Of a stretch of DNA of 64,000 bases, positions 26,876-35,005 are shown in pieces; the stretch's first letter is position 1; each line of letters opens with the position of its first letter. The position numbers were made by a program, and so were the translations under genes. The stretch comes from UBA11574 sp964591175. GTDB lineage: Bacteria; Desulfobacterota; Desulfobacteria; Desulfobacterales; UBA11574. The notes below the pieces were generated by a model that did not search any database, had not been told where the DNA came from, and saw only the letters and a list, made by a program, of their open reading frames with translations. The stretch is from contig CAZQAF010000002.1 of assembly GCA_964591175.1 (NCBI GenBank), positions 34,937-98,936 on the forward strand. The letters run 5' to 3'.

Positions 26876-28639
26876 ATGGCTTACAATGCGGTAGAAATGG
26901 CCGACTGGCAGATTTCAGAAGCGGCCGAAAAAAACATGCCGACCCCCGAGGATTGGCGGGAAAAACTGGCTCTGGAAACCGATGAAATCCTGCCCATGGG
27001 AAGATTGTGCAAACTGGATTTCCTCAAGATTATTAATCGCTTGAAAGACAAACCGGACGGCAAATACATTGAGGTTACCGCCATTACTCCGACGCCTTTG
27101 GGCGAAGGGAAAAGCACCACATCCTGCGGTCTGATGGAAGGTATGGGCAAACGCGGCGTGAATGTGGGCGGTTGTCTGCGCCAACCTTCCGGCGGACCGA
27201 CCATGAACATTAAAGGCACGGCGGCCGGCGGCGGCAACTCTCTGATCATTCCCATGACCGAATTCTCCATGGGCCTTACCGGCGACATCAACGACATCAT
27301 GAACGCCCACAATCTGGCCATGGTGGCACTCACTGCCAGGATGCAGCACGAGCGCAATTACAATGATGAACAGCTGGCCCGCCTGACGCGGATGCCGAGG
27401 CTGGACGTTGATCCCACCCGGGTCGAGATGGGCTGGATCTTGGATTATTGTGCCCAGTCGCTGCGAAACATCATCATCGGCCTGGGCGGCCGCTATGACG
27501 GTTTCACCATGCAGTCCAAGTTCGGCATCGCCGTAAGTTCCGAGCTCATGGCGATTCTTTCCATCGTTCGCGATCTGAAAGACCTGCGTGAAAAGTTGAA
27601 CAACATCACCGTAGCCTTTAACAAAGCAGGTAAACCCATCACCACCGGTGATCTGGAAGTAGGTAACGCCATGACCGCCTGGATGCGCAACACCATCAAC
27701 CCAACCCTGATGATGACCGCAGAGTATCAGCCCTGTATGATTCACGCAGGACCGTTTGCCAATATCGCCGTGGGTCAGTCTTCCATCATTGCCGACCGGG
27801 TCGGACTCAAGCTTTTTGACTACCACGTAACAGAATCCGGTTTCGGCGCCGATATCGGCTTCGAGAAATTCTGGAACGTCAAGTGTCGCTACAGCGGCTT
27901 GAAACCCCATGTTTCCGTGCTGACAACCACCATTCGCGCGCTCAAGATGCACGGCGGCGGCCCCAAGGTCGTAGCCGGCCTTCCGCTGCCTGATGCATAC
28001 AAGAGCGAAGACCTATCATTGCTTGAAAAGGGCGTTGGCAACATGGTGCATCACATCAACACTATCCGTATGTCCGGCATCAACCCGGTGGTCTGCATCA
28101 ACTGCTTCCATACCGATACCAAAGATGAGATCGCCTTGGTTCGAAAGTATGCCGAAGAAGCCGGCGCACGCTGTGCGGTTTCCACACACTGGGCTGACGG
28201 TGGAGACGGCGCACTGGAATTTGCCGATGCGGTGATTGAAGCCTGTAATGAAGAACCGAACTTCAAGTTCCTCTATCCCTTGGAAACGAAACTTCGTGAC
28301 CGGGTAGAGCTCATTGCAAAGAATGTTTACGGCGCCAGCGGCGTTGCCTGGACACCCGATGCCGAGGCCAAAGCCAAAATGCTTGAAAGTGATCCCAAGT
28401 ACGACGATTATACCACCATGATGGTCAAAACCCATCTATCGTTGACCCATGAACCGGCGCTTAAGGGAACCCCCAAAGGCTGGACGCTCCCGGTTCGAGA
28501 CGTGCTGATCTTCTCGGGCGCCAAGTTCCTCTGCCCCTGCTGCGGCACCATCAGCCTGATGCCCGGAACCAGTTCAGATCCGGCGTACCGCAGGGTAGAT
28601 GTGGATGTAGAAACCGGAAAGGTCAAGGGATTGTTCTAA
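26876..28639 (+). CDS. fhs: Formate-tetrahydrofolate ligase
   Basis: A 587-residue enzyme joining formate to tetrahydrofolate with ATP to give 10-formyl-THF. In complete-oxidising sulfate reducers and acetogens it is the entry or exit of the methyl branch of the Wood-Ljungdahl pathway. Motifs: VTAITPTPLGEGKSTTSCGL (ATP-binding loop), RQPSGGPTMNIKGTAAGGG, EFSMGLTGDINDIMNAHNL and FHTDTKDE. Length is slightly above the usual 555-560. A strong GAGGAGG precedes the ATG. No folD or metF lies adjacent, so it is a single-gene unit closed by a strong terminator. Codon use looks polished, consistent with high expression. Confidence 0.97.
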   Translation: MAYNAVEMADWQISEAAEKNMPTPEDWREKLALETDEILPMGRLCKLDFLKIINRLKDKPDGKYIEVTAITPTPLGEGKSTTSCGLMEGMGKRGVNVGGCLRQPSGGPTMNIKGTAAGGGNSLIIPMTEFSMGLTGDINDIMNAHNLAMVALTARMQHERNYNDEQLARLTRMPRLDVDPTRVEMGWILDYCAQSLRNIIIGLGGRYDGFTMQSKFGIAVSSELMAILSIVRDLKDLREKLNNITVAFNKAGKPITTGDLEVGNAMTAWMRNTINPTLMMTAEYQPCMIHAGPFANIAVGQSSIIADRVGLKLFDYHVTESGFGADIGFEKFWNVKCRYSGLKPHVSVLTTTIRALKMHGGGPKVVAGLPLPDAYKSEDLSLLEKGVGNMVHHINTIRMSGINPVVCINCFHTDTKDEIALVRKYAEEAGARCAVSTHWADGGDGALEFADAVIEACNEEPNFKFLYPLETKLRDRVELIAKNVYGASGVAWTPDAEAKAKMLESDPKYDDYTTMMVKTHLSLTHEPALKGTPKGWTLPVRDVLIFSGAKFLCPCCGTISLMPGTSSDPAYRRVDVDVETGKVKGLF

Positions 28640-28675
28640 AACGTAACGTTCACGGAAAAATCCATAGAATCAACA

Positions 28676-28707
28676 GGGCGCGGATTTATGCCGCGCCCTA
28701 TTTTTTT
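28676..28707 (+). terminator. Intrinsic terminator of fhs
   Basis: GGGCGCGG (28676-28683), loop ATTTATG, CCGCGCCC (28691-28698), then TA and seven T. The right arm overlaps the stop codon of the convergent trmL gene. Confidence 0.9.
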
Positions 28708-29192
28708 GTTGACAAACGCAGGCTTTCGTACAGGGCAATCCCCACGCTTGTGGACAGATTCAGACACCGGATGTCTGATGTCGTGGGGATATGAAAGGCC
28801 ACATGCCGGTACTCATATAAGATCGTTTCCGGAAGGCCTTTGGTTTCCGATCCGAAAACAAGAAACAGCCTTACCGGAGACGGCATGGCCCAGAAAGAAA
28901 TTGAGCCGTTTTTCGTAAACAGCGCCACTTCTTTGGTTGTCGGACCCATCTTTTTTTGAAAACTGTCAAAATCGTCCCAGACCGAGAGTTTGACCTTGTG
29001 CCAGTAATCGAGCCCGGCTCTTTTGAGGTCGCGATCTTTAAGGGAAAAACCCAGCGGTTTTATCAGGTGAAGATATGCGCCGGCACCCAGACAGGTGCGG
29101 CCGATGTTGCCAGTGTTCCAGGGCACTTCCGGTTCCACCAGAACCACATGGCGTTCAATTTTATGAGTGGGTTTTTGTATATGAGCGTTCAC
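28698..29192 (-). CDS. trmL: tRNA (cytidine(34)-2'-O)-methyltransferase
   Basis: A 164-residue SPOUT methyltransferase that 2'-O-methylates the wobble base of tRNA-Leu. Signatures are VLVEPEVPWNTGNIGRTCLGAGAYLHLIKPLGF at the N terminus, LVFGSETKGLP, and the knot motif RCLNLSTSVGIALYE at the C terminus. Length fits TrmL rather than the larger TrmH/TrmJ. It is convergent with fhs, sharing the terminator region. Confidence 0.93.
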   Translation of the reverse strand: MNAHIQKPTHKIERHVVLVEPEVPWNTGNIGRTCLGAGAYLHLIKPLGFSLKDRDLKRAGLDYWHKVKLSVWDDFDSFQKKMGPTTKEVALFTKNGSISFWAMPSPVRLFLVFGSETKGLPETILYEYRHVAFHIPTTSDIRCLNLSTSVGIALYESLRLSTKK

Positions 29193-29349
29193 TGATATAT
29201 ATCCTATCCTGGAGGGGCCGGCTTTGATTTAGCCCATAGAAGGAGCTGGTCTACCTAAAGCCGAACAAGTTAAAAGTGCATAAGCGGTTCTTTTGGCAGA
29301 GCCATTGAAATCTGACCTGACCCATAGGGCCAGGGGTTTCTGCGCTGAA

Positions 29350-29664
29350 CTAAATAGGCTTTCCGCAGTACGGACAATATCTAAACGATTTATCCAATGT
29401 TTTTCCGCAATGGCGGCACGTCGACGCTGCGACATCCGGCGAGTCACTGCCGTATTCTTCGTCGAATTCATTTACCGTTCTTTCACATCTTTCACACATG
29501 ATAAACGGCTCTCCTTTTTTGACTCTTACAATGGGAATGAAAAACAGATTAAAATAATGATCCACCCGTTTGGTGTAGGCCTGGTGAAGACCGCATACCG
29601 GACATCGCCTGGGTGTATTGTCGAGTATTTTCATTTTAGGCGTAACGCCGCCAATCAGAAACAT
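29350..29664 (-). CDS. Zinc-ribbon protein, unknown function
   Basis: A 104-residue protein with three Cys knuckle pairs. CPVC (about 21-24) and CERC (about 57-60) form a first zinc site around a YFNLFFIPIVRVKKGE strand pair. C-terminal CRHC (about 83-86) and CPYC (about 97-100) form a zinc ribbon ending GKPI. This layout matches bacterial zinc-ribbon domain proteins of unknown role. GAGGTG precedes the ATG. Confidence 0.75.
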   Translation of the reverse strand: MFLIGGVTPKMKILDNTPRRCPVCGLHQAYTKRVDHYFNLFFIPIVRVKKGEPFIMCERCERTVNEFDEEYGSDSPDVAASTCRHCGKTLDKSFRYCPYCGKPI

Positions 29665-29906
29665 TCACACCTCGCTTGATATAAATTTTCATAAAGGATT
29701 GTTGTTATATAGTATACCTTGAAAATCATATCAACCGGTTGGAAACCGTTTTGAGGATAAGAGGCCATGCAACTGAAAAGAGAAAGGGATTTTGCACGGG
29801 TATTAAACAGTCGGTAGGAAATTCGGTGTTGAAGGTGACGGAGACGGAAAGGCTGTTTCTTCGGACAGTGACAGCTCAACGCTGACTTATCCAAAACAGA
29901 ATTTTC

Positions 29907-30140
29907 TCACAGACAAAAGGCGCGCCATTTGCAATCCATGTGATCGCAGTCCACCATCCCCATTTTAAAACAGTCTGTTTGACCTTCGGCACGCTGGATG
30001 CTGCGAATCAAGGTCGAAACATCAAGAAAGTTCTTTTGGGGAGTCCGTTGGTCCACACGATCGGACGCATTCATTGCGGTCTTGTTCGTTTTCTTTTGGC
30101 AACTTCTGCGCTTTATCGAATTTTTGCTGTTTTTTGACAT
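29907..30140 (-). CDS. Small protein with Cys-rich C terminus
   Basis: A 77-residue protein. The first 35 residues are basic and low complexity (nuclear-like Lys/Arg runs), followed by FLDVSTLIRSIQRAEG and a C-terminal Cys cluster DCFKMGMVDCDHMDCKWRAF (Cys spaced x8, x4 and x5). This tail resembles one I have met in unannotated small proteins of Desulfobacterota, so it is likely a real gene, though the ribosome-binding site is weak. It could bind a metal or an Fe-S cluster. Function unknown. Confidence 0.6.
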   Translation of the reverse strand: MSKNSKNSIKRRSCQKKTNKTAMNASDRVDQRTPQKNFLDVSTLIRSIQRAEGQTDCFKMGMVDCDHMDCKWRAFCL

Positions 30141-30303
30141 TTAGAAATTAGATGCAGATTTTTCATTAAGGCCGTTCATCCGCCAAACTTCAGTTCGGAT
30201 TAAAATTGCCGCCTCTCCCCGTTTAGGGTTCGGGGTCTTCGACCTGACCATTAAAAAAAAAATCTGTTTTCAAAGGTCTTTATATAGCGGAAATCATGAA
30301 ACT

Positions 30304-30498
30304 TTAGAAAGAGCTCGATGAAAACGCAAAAGGTATATTGAAACTGTACTCTTCTGTGAAATCTATCCCGCTTCCGTCATTCAGTTTCTCGGCAGTCAAT
30401 TCCATATCCTGTACGGATTGTAACAATTGGCACTCTTTGAAGCACTTCTCCTTCGGCAGATTTCTCCGGGAGCAATTTTTACATGGAGAAGAGATCAT
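30304..30498 (-). CDS. Small Cys-rich protein
   Basis: A 64-residue protein with an N-terminal Cys cluster: CKNCSRRNLPKEKCFKEC gives C-x2-C-x10-C-x3-C within the first 22 residues. The rest is acidic. A strong GGGGG tract stands five bases ahead of the ATG, supporting translation. A candidate regulator-binding site lies about 110 bases upstream (30606-30644). It forms a pair of small Cys-rich genes with the preceding one. Metal binding is plausible; function unknown. Confidence 0.65.
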   Translation of the reverse strand: MISSPCKNCSRRNLPKEKCFKECQLLQSVQDMELTAEKLNDGSGIDFTEEYSFNIPFAFSSSSF

Positions 30499-30605
30499 GT
30501 TTCCCCCTTTTTTAATGGATATTCGAAGAACATCGACAAAAACATTTTATTTATTATTAACAACTTGTAATTTCTTTTGTCCATAGATGGGAAGGTTTAT
30601 TTTAC

Positions 30606-30644
30606 TAGGGGAAAATCCTGATGGGTCGGGAAGTTATCCCGAAA
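30606..30644. promoter_or_regulatory. TAGGG-AAA/TCCCGAAA motif, site A
   Basis: TAGGGGAAAATCC, then TGATGGGTC and GGGAAGTTATCCCGAAA. A very similar 39-base block occurs at 33862-33900 and a looser one, inverted, at 38234-38271. Each stands upstream of a gene, here the small Cys-rich gene at 30304-30498. It could be the target of the NarL-type regulator encoded beside it. Confidence 0.4.
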
Positions 30645-30664
30645 GAAGAGATAAGCGATATTTT

Positions 30665-31342
30665 TCAATCTTTCCAGAGATCCACGTCGATGAGGCCGAG
30701 TTTTGCAGCATATCGGATCAATTCGATGGTGCTGTGCAGGCCGAGTTTGCTCATAATATTGGCGCGATGATTTTCAACCGTCTTGGGACTGATAAAAAGT
30801 TTCTCGGCGACTTCTTTGCTGGAAAGTCCCTCGGCCAGTTGGCGCATCACCTCTTGTTCTCTGGGCGTCAGCGTGGCATAATCGGAATCTGTAATCTTTG
30901 CGGCTTTTAAAGGAGATTTCATAAGATTTTCGACAACAGAATGGGAAACGGAACTGTCCAGAAAATAATCACCTTTTGCGACAGATTCGAGTCCTTGGAG
31001 CAGCCTTTCGCTGGCGGATTCCTTGACGACATATCCTGTTGCGCCGGCTTGAAATGCTTCTGCAATGTAATCGATTTTTGAATGCATGCTGACAATCATA
31101 ATCTTTGTTTCCGGCAAGCGCTCCCGCAAATCCCGCGCAAGTTGAATGCCGCTTTGATCCGGCAGGGATATGTCCACGATAACCAAATCAGGCTTCAGCT
31201 TTTTGACCATTGCGAGTCCTTCACGACCGCTTCCCGCTTCCCCGACCAACTTGAATCGGGAATCGCGCTCGATGATGGTTTTGAGCCCTTCTCTAAAAAG
31301 CGGATGATCGTCAATAATGATAATGCTTTTCTTCTCGGTCAC
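30665..31342 (-). CDS. NarL/FixJ-type response regulator
   Basis: A 225-residue two-component regulator. The receiver domain has DDHPLFREGL, the phosphorylated Asp57 in VIVDISLPD, and the switch Lys in VVKES. The C-terminal LuxR-type helix-turn-helix reads LTPREQEVMRQLAEG then SPKTVENHRANIMSKL. It is downstream of, and overlaps by 32 bases, the histidine kinase gene, so they form one operon. Targets may include the repeated motif seen at 30606, 33862 and 38234. Confidence 0.93.
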   Translation of the reverse strand: MTEKKSIIIIDDHPLFREGLKTIIERDSRFKLVGEAGSGREGLAMVKKLKPDLVIVDISLPDQSGIQLARDLRERLPETKIMIVSMHSKIDYIAEAFQAGATGYVVKESASERLLQGLESVAKGDYFLDSSVSHSVVENLMKSPLKAAKITDSDYATLTPREQEVMRQLAEGLSSKEVAEKLFISPKTVENHRANIMSKLGLHSTIELIRYAAKLGLIDVDLWKD

Positions 31343-32843
31343 GTGCGGTCTCCTTATAAGGCACTTCGATGAAAATTTTTGCGCCTTCTTTGGGACGTGA
31401 TTGAATCTTCATTTTTCCGTTCAGCAGGCCGACCCTCTCCTTCATGCTCCGAAGCCCCATTCGTTTTTCCTTTGAAGCCTCCGCCAACCGTTTTCTAACG
31501 TTAAACCCCGTCCCGTCATCCTCGATACGAAGGATGATATTGGGAAAAGACGCCACCAGCTTGACCGTTGCTTTGGTTGCATCGGCGTGCTTTTGAATGT
31601 TCCAGAGGGCCTCCTGAATCAGTCGATAAAGATTGATTTCGGTGTCTGCCGGAATTTTCAAGTCTTCCAGGCCGGCCGCAACAAAATCGATGTCAATTTG
31701 ATGTTTCTCCGAGAATTCTTCGCAATACTGATATGCGGTGTGGACCAGTCCAAACTGATAGAGTCCCGGAGGGTGCAGATCATAGGCCATATCCCGGATT
31801 GCAGATATAGACTTTTGAAGTACTTTTGATAATTCCACCGCCTTTTGTTTTATCTTTTCGGGGACGCGAAATTGATCATCAAACAGCGTTTCCCATCCGA
31901 TTTTCAGATGAGAAAGCTCTTGGGCCACATTATCGTGAAGATCTCGGGCGATCCGCTGACGCTCGCTTTCTCTCGCACTTAAAAGAAGTCGGGTCAGTGT
32001 GTGAATGTGTTCTTCAGCCAGCTTTCTGTTGGTGATATCCCGGGCAAAAACAGCAACGCGTTTGACTTCTCCCAATGAATCGGAAACCGGATAAATTTTG
32101 GTATCATGCCATATGCCATTTCGCTCATCAACGACTCGTACCGGCCATCCGGTTTGAAAAACTCTTTTGACGTTCGTCATTCTGAGGCCGGCGACTTCGT
32201 GTGAGACCAAATACCATATACATAATCCAAGCATTTCATCCGGCGTTTTTTGAAATTTCTTGGCGTAAGCGTCGTTGATATCCAAAATGATGCCTTCAGT
32301 ATCCAGCAACACAACGGCATCGGTGGTTGCGTTCAAAAGGGCTCTTGCCATTTCTTCGCTTTTACGCAGTTTTTCCTGGGCCTCTCTGTTTTCGGTGATA
32401 TCGAAAAACACACCGCTGACATATTGAAGTTTCTTATTGGTTTTACAAACGATCTGTCCTCTTTCCTGGATCCAGCGGATATCGCCGCTTTTAGATCTGA
32501 CTTTATATTCCCTTACATAGGATTTGGTTGTTTTGAGCGCCCGGATGAAGATCTCTTTGGCATTTTCGGCATCTTCGTCAACAATGATATCTCTCCATTT
32601 CATTTTTTTGGAATTAAAGAGTGCCGGGCTGTATCCGGTGATCTGTTTAATTTTTGAATCAAAAAACTCAACCGACCAGTCGGCATATCCCTTGTATACG
32701 ATACTGGGAAGGTTTTTTACCAGGAGTTGATACTTTTTCTCGCTCTCCCGAAATGCTTTTTCCGCCGCCATTCGGTTGGCGCTCTCTATTTCCAGCACCT
32801 TAACCCGTTGTTCCAACTCTTTGTAGGTTGGCTTTTTCGCCAT
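31311..32843 (-). CDS. PAS-domain histidine kinase, NarX/DegS type
   Basis: A 510-residue sensor kinase without membrane segments. An N-terminal coiled coil (MAKKPTYKELEQRVKVLEIE) is followed by two PAS domains (about 25-160 and 165-275, the second with VLLDTEGIILDINDAYAKKF). The HisKA_3 dimerisation helix carries the phosphoacceptor in ARDLHDNVAQELSHL, and the ATPase domain has IEDDGTGFN and GLRSMKERV. Start: ATG at 32843 has GGAGG ahead; the frame extends 8 codons further. A soluble redox or metabolite sensor is likely; the PAS ligand cannot be told. Confidence 0.92.
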   Translation of the reverse strand: MAKKPTYKELEQRVKVLEIESANRMAAEKAFRESEKKYQLLVKNLPSIVYKGYADWSVEFFDSKIKQITGYSPALFNSKKMKWRDIIVDEDAENAKEIFIRALKTTKSYVREYKVRSKSGDIRWIQERGQIVCKTNKKLQYVSGVFFDITENREAQEKLRKSEEMARALLNATTDAVVLLDTEGIILDINDAYAKKFQKTPDEMLGLCIWYLVSHEVAGLRMTNVKRVFQTGWPVRVVDERNGIWHDTKIYPVSDSLGEVKRVAVFARDITNRKLAEEHIHTLTRLLLSARESERQRIARDLHDNVAQELSHLKIGWETLFDDQFRVPEKIKQKAVELSKVLQKSISAIRDMAYDLHPPGLYQFGLVHTAYQYCEEFSEKHQIDIDFVAAGLEDLKIPADTEINLYRLIQEALWNIQKHADATKATVKLVASFPNIILRIEDDGTGFNVRKRLAEASKEKRMGLRSMKERVGLLNGKMKIQSRPKEGAKIFIEVPYKETARDREEKHYHY

Positions 32844-32925
32844 AAACAACCTCCACCGGTTAATCATGCGATCTTTATCACAACTTTATATTCATGTTCA
32901 AATAATGTTGTCCAATATTTAAAAA

Positions 32926-32953
32926 AAAAGGGTGTTTCAATCAACACCCTTTT
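32926..32953 (-). terminator. Intrinsic terminator of the minus-strand 33-kb genes
   Basis: AAAAGGGTGTT/AACACCCTTTT stem with a six-base loop, followed on the minus strand by a run of nine T. It separates the dodecin-hypothetical pair from the kinase-regulator operon. Confidence 0.85.
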
Positions 32954-32989
32954 GAAAAAACAGATTGACCGTTACCGGTACGCTGTTTG

Positions 32990-33280
32990 TTACCCTTCCA
33001 TGATCTCCCAGTAGGCTTCAAATGTATTGTCGTGAAGGGTGTATGCGTACCCGAGCATATGCCCGACACCTGGCAGCACCCCTTTCCTCACCCGCCAATA
33101 GGCCAAATAAATGGCGGGAAGCAACTGCGGCTGCCCAATTTCAGGATTATCCGCCGAATGCTGCCATACCTCCCTTTTTTCCATGACCCGCCAAAGGGTC
33201 CCGTGCTTTTTACTCCGCACGATTTGTCCGACATTGGGGAGCTTTTTCTTTATCACAACTTCATCGTGTGTATATGGCAT
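32990..33280 (-). CDS. Conserved-looking small protein, unknown function
   Basis: A 96-residue soluble protein with no Cys or membrane segment. It reads like a single folded domain: VGQIVRSKKHGTLWRVMEK is reminiscent of a small SH3-like barrel, followed by a tail with several aromatic residues. GGAG lies ahead of the ATG, and the gene sits between dodecin and a strong terminator, so it is probably expressed. I do not recognise a family. Confidence 0.6.
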   Translation of the reverse strand: MPYTHDEVVIKKKLPNVGQIVRSKKHGTLWRVMEKREVWQHSADNPEIGQPQLLPAIYLAYWRVRKGVLPGVGHMLGYAYTLHDNTFEAYWEIMEG

Positions 33281-33325
33281 GGTTCAGACTCTCCGATGAC
33301 GATCACATATTCGTCATCATATATC

Positions 33326-33538
33326 TCAAGCACTCTCATACTTGAAAGATAAAGCGACCCGTGCACGATAAGATGCAATCTTGCCGTCTTTAATTGTCAA
33401 ATCGAATTTGGTTATTTCCGCCACTCTCAAATCCCTTAACTTTTTGCCGGCGGTGGTCACCGCATTTTCCGCGGCTTTCTCCCATGAAACATCACTCGTG
33501 CCGACCAACTCAATAACCTTATAAACGCTGCCGCTCAT
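33326..33538 (-). CDS. Dodecin
   Basis: A 70-residue flavin-binding protein that forms hollow dodecamers and stores or buffers flavin. The family pattern is VYKVIELVGTSDVSWEKAAENAV, then LRVAEI and GKIASYRARVALSFKYE. The Trp in SDVSWEKA is the residue that stacks on flavin. AGGAGG precedes the ATG. It is the first gene of a minus-strand pair. Confidence 0.93.
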   Translation of the reverse strand: MSGSVYKVIELVGTSDVSWEKAAENAVTTAGKKLRDLRVAEITKFDLTIKDGKIASYRARVALSFKYESA

Positions 33539-33715
33539 ATTCTCCTCCTCTCACGATATTTCTCTTTGCCGTCATAAATCGGCTTGAAAGAATTTTGGGT
33601 CAGGCCGCTGTATTCGATACCTGAATCCCGTATGAAAATTAATGAAAATTTTAGTATATGAAATCCTTCGACTTGCGAAAAAAAAAATTCAAGGGATACA
33701 CCTGAAGAATGAAAA

Positions 33716-33745
33716 GATTGGTTCCCCAAGACAAAGGAACCAATC
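33716..33745 (-). terminator. Hairpin in the 33.5-34.0 kb spacer
   Basis: GATTGGTTCC/GGAACCAATC with a 10-base loop, followed on the minus strand by TTTTCATTCTTC. It looks like a weak terminator on the minus strand, although no minus-strand gene ends here. The rest of the 490-base spacer 33539-34030 is AT-rich with site B (33862-33900) and no convincing gene. Confidence 0.4.
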
Positions 33746-33861
33746 GGTAAAAATGGTTAAGCAGTGTAGCCTCCCGCCATTGGATTTAAAATTACTTTTT
33801 ATTAATTTTACATTAACAAATCCCGAAAAAATATGTCCATAAGACAAAAGATTCATTTTCG

Positions 33862-33900
33862 TAGGGAAATGCCCCCATCGGGTAGGGATTTTTCCCGAAA
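33862..33900. promoter_or_regulatory. TAGGG-AAA/TCCCGAAA motif, site B
   Basis: TAGGGAAATGCCCCC, then ATCGGGTAGGGATTTTTCCCGAAA. It resembles site A (30606-30644) in both half-motifs and overall length, and lies about 130 bases upstream of phaE. Candidate operator controlling the PHA operon. Confidence 0.45.
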
Positions 33901-34030
33901 AAAAAATCAAACTTCCGGTCATAATTTCTACACGGTTTTTTAAATGGGTTTCTTATTGACATTCCCTGCTGTTGAGAGAGAAAATACACCAATGTGGGGT
34001 TCAAGGGTTTCCTAAAAAAAGAGGTAAGCG

Positions 34031-34924
34031 ATGGATGACAAACAAAAGGACAAAATCGCACCGGAATTTATTTTTGCAGACTGGATAAAAACATCCATGG
34101 CATTTTGGGAATCGATGGTCTCGATGTGGCCGACTGCCGATCCTGCCGATGACAAATCACCGGATTCAAAAAAAGATGGAAAACCAAGCCGGCTTCAAAA
34201 ATCATTGGAAAGCACTCAAAAAACCTGGACGGCGTGGTCACGGATTATCAGCGAACCGGAAACCATGGAAACCATCTTTAAGGGAACCGGCGAAGTTCCT
34301 GAAATTTTATTAAAAATCGCTCAAACCTTCACGAACAGTTTTGTTCGCTTCCAACAACAGTGGCTTGAAAAGGCAGGAAAATTCCAGAAATCAACAAAAT
34401 CGTATACGTTTGAGAACCTCGATGAAGATGCCGTTAAAGTTTGGATACAACTCTATGAGACGGAATTAAGAAAAATATTTAATATACCACAATTGGGATT
34501 GACACGATTTTATCAAGAGAAAATGATCCAGTCTGTAGATAAATTTAACAGATTTCAATCCAATTTGACTGAATTTTTGCGTCTGTTATCTTTGCCCATG
34601 GAAAAATCCTTCCAAATCTTGCAGGAAAAACTGACGGAACTGGCGGAGAAGGGCGATCTTCCTGAAGATTCGAAAGCGTATTATCAGATGTGGATTAAAA
34701 TTTTGGAAGGACATTACATGACGCTGTTTCAATCTTTTGAATACACGAAGATCTTGAATAAAACCTTGCATTCCATGTCGGAATTTTCGGAAGCTAAAAA
34801 AGAACTTCTACAGGATACCCTGTTATATATGCTCCCTGTTCCAACACAAAAAGAAATGGATGAACTTTACAAAGAGATTTACCTTTTAAAAAAGCGGATC
34901 AAAGAACTTGAAAAGCGTCCATAA
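34031..34924 (+). CDS. phaE: Class III PHA synthase subunit PhaE
   Basis: A 297-residue helical protein matching PhaE, the non-catalytic partner of class III polyhydroxyalkanoate synthases. Features: FADWIKTSMAFWESMV at the N terminus, FQQQWLEKAGKF and a FNRFQSNLTEFLRL segment, and a C-terminal coiled coil (EMDELYKEIYLLKKRIKELEK). AGAGGT lies ahead of the ATG. It is followed after 81 bases by phaC. Its role is to activate and stabilise PhaC on the growing granule. Confidence 0.88.
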   Translation: MDDKQKDKIAPEFIFADWIKTSMAFWESMVSMWPTADPADDKSPDSKKDGKPSRLQKSLESTQKTWTAWSRIISEPETMETIFKGTGEVPEILLKIAQTFTNSFVRFQQQWLEKAGKFQKSTKSYTFENLDEDAVKVWIQLYETELRKIFNIPQLGLTRFYQEKMIQSVDKFNRFQSNLTEFLRLLSLPMEKSFQILQEKLTELAEKGDLPEDSKAYYQMWIKILEGHYMTLFQSFEYTKILNKTLHSMSEFSEAKKELLQDTLLYMLPVPTQKEMDELYKEIYLLKKRIKELEKRP

Positions 34925-35005
34925 GAATATCGACGGATCTGTCTGAACTTTACCGTATGATGTTCAATTTATAGCGATCTTCAAATTACAATTAGAGGTG
35001 ATTTC

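Noticed and set aside
29229..29471. An 80-codon minus-strand frame ending in SALGRPAPSMG
   Set aside because: It overlaps the zinc-ribbon gene in another frame and has no ribosome-binding site. The 29229-29345 stretch could be a dispersed repeat, but I see no second copy in the window.
30260..30290. Third copy of the palindromic element
   Set aside because: Only TTTCAAAGGTCTT matches an outer arm; the core AACCGCAGGAATA and the partner arm are missing.
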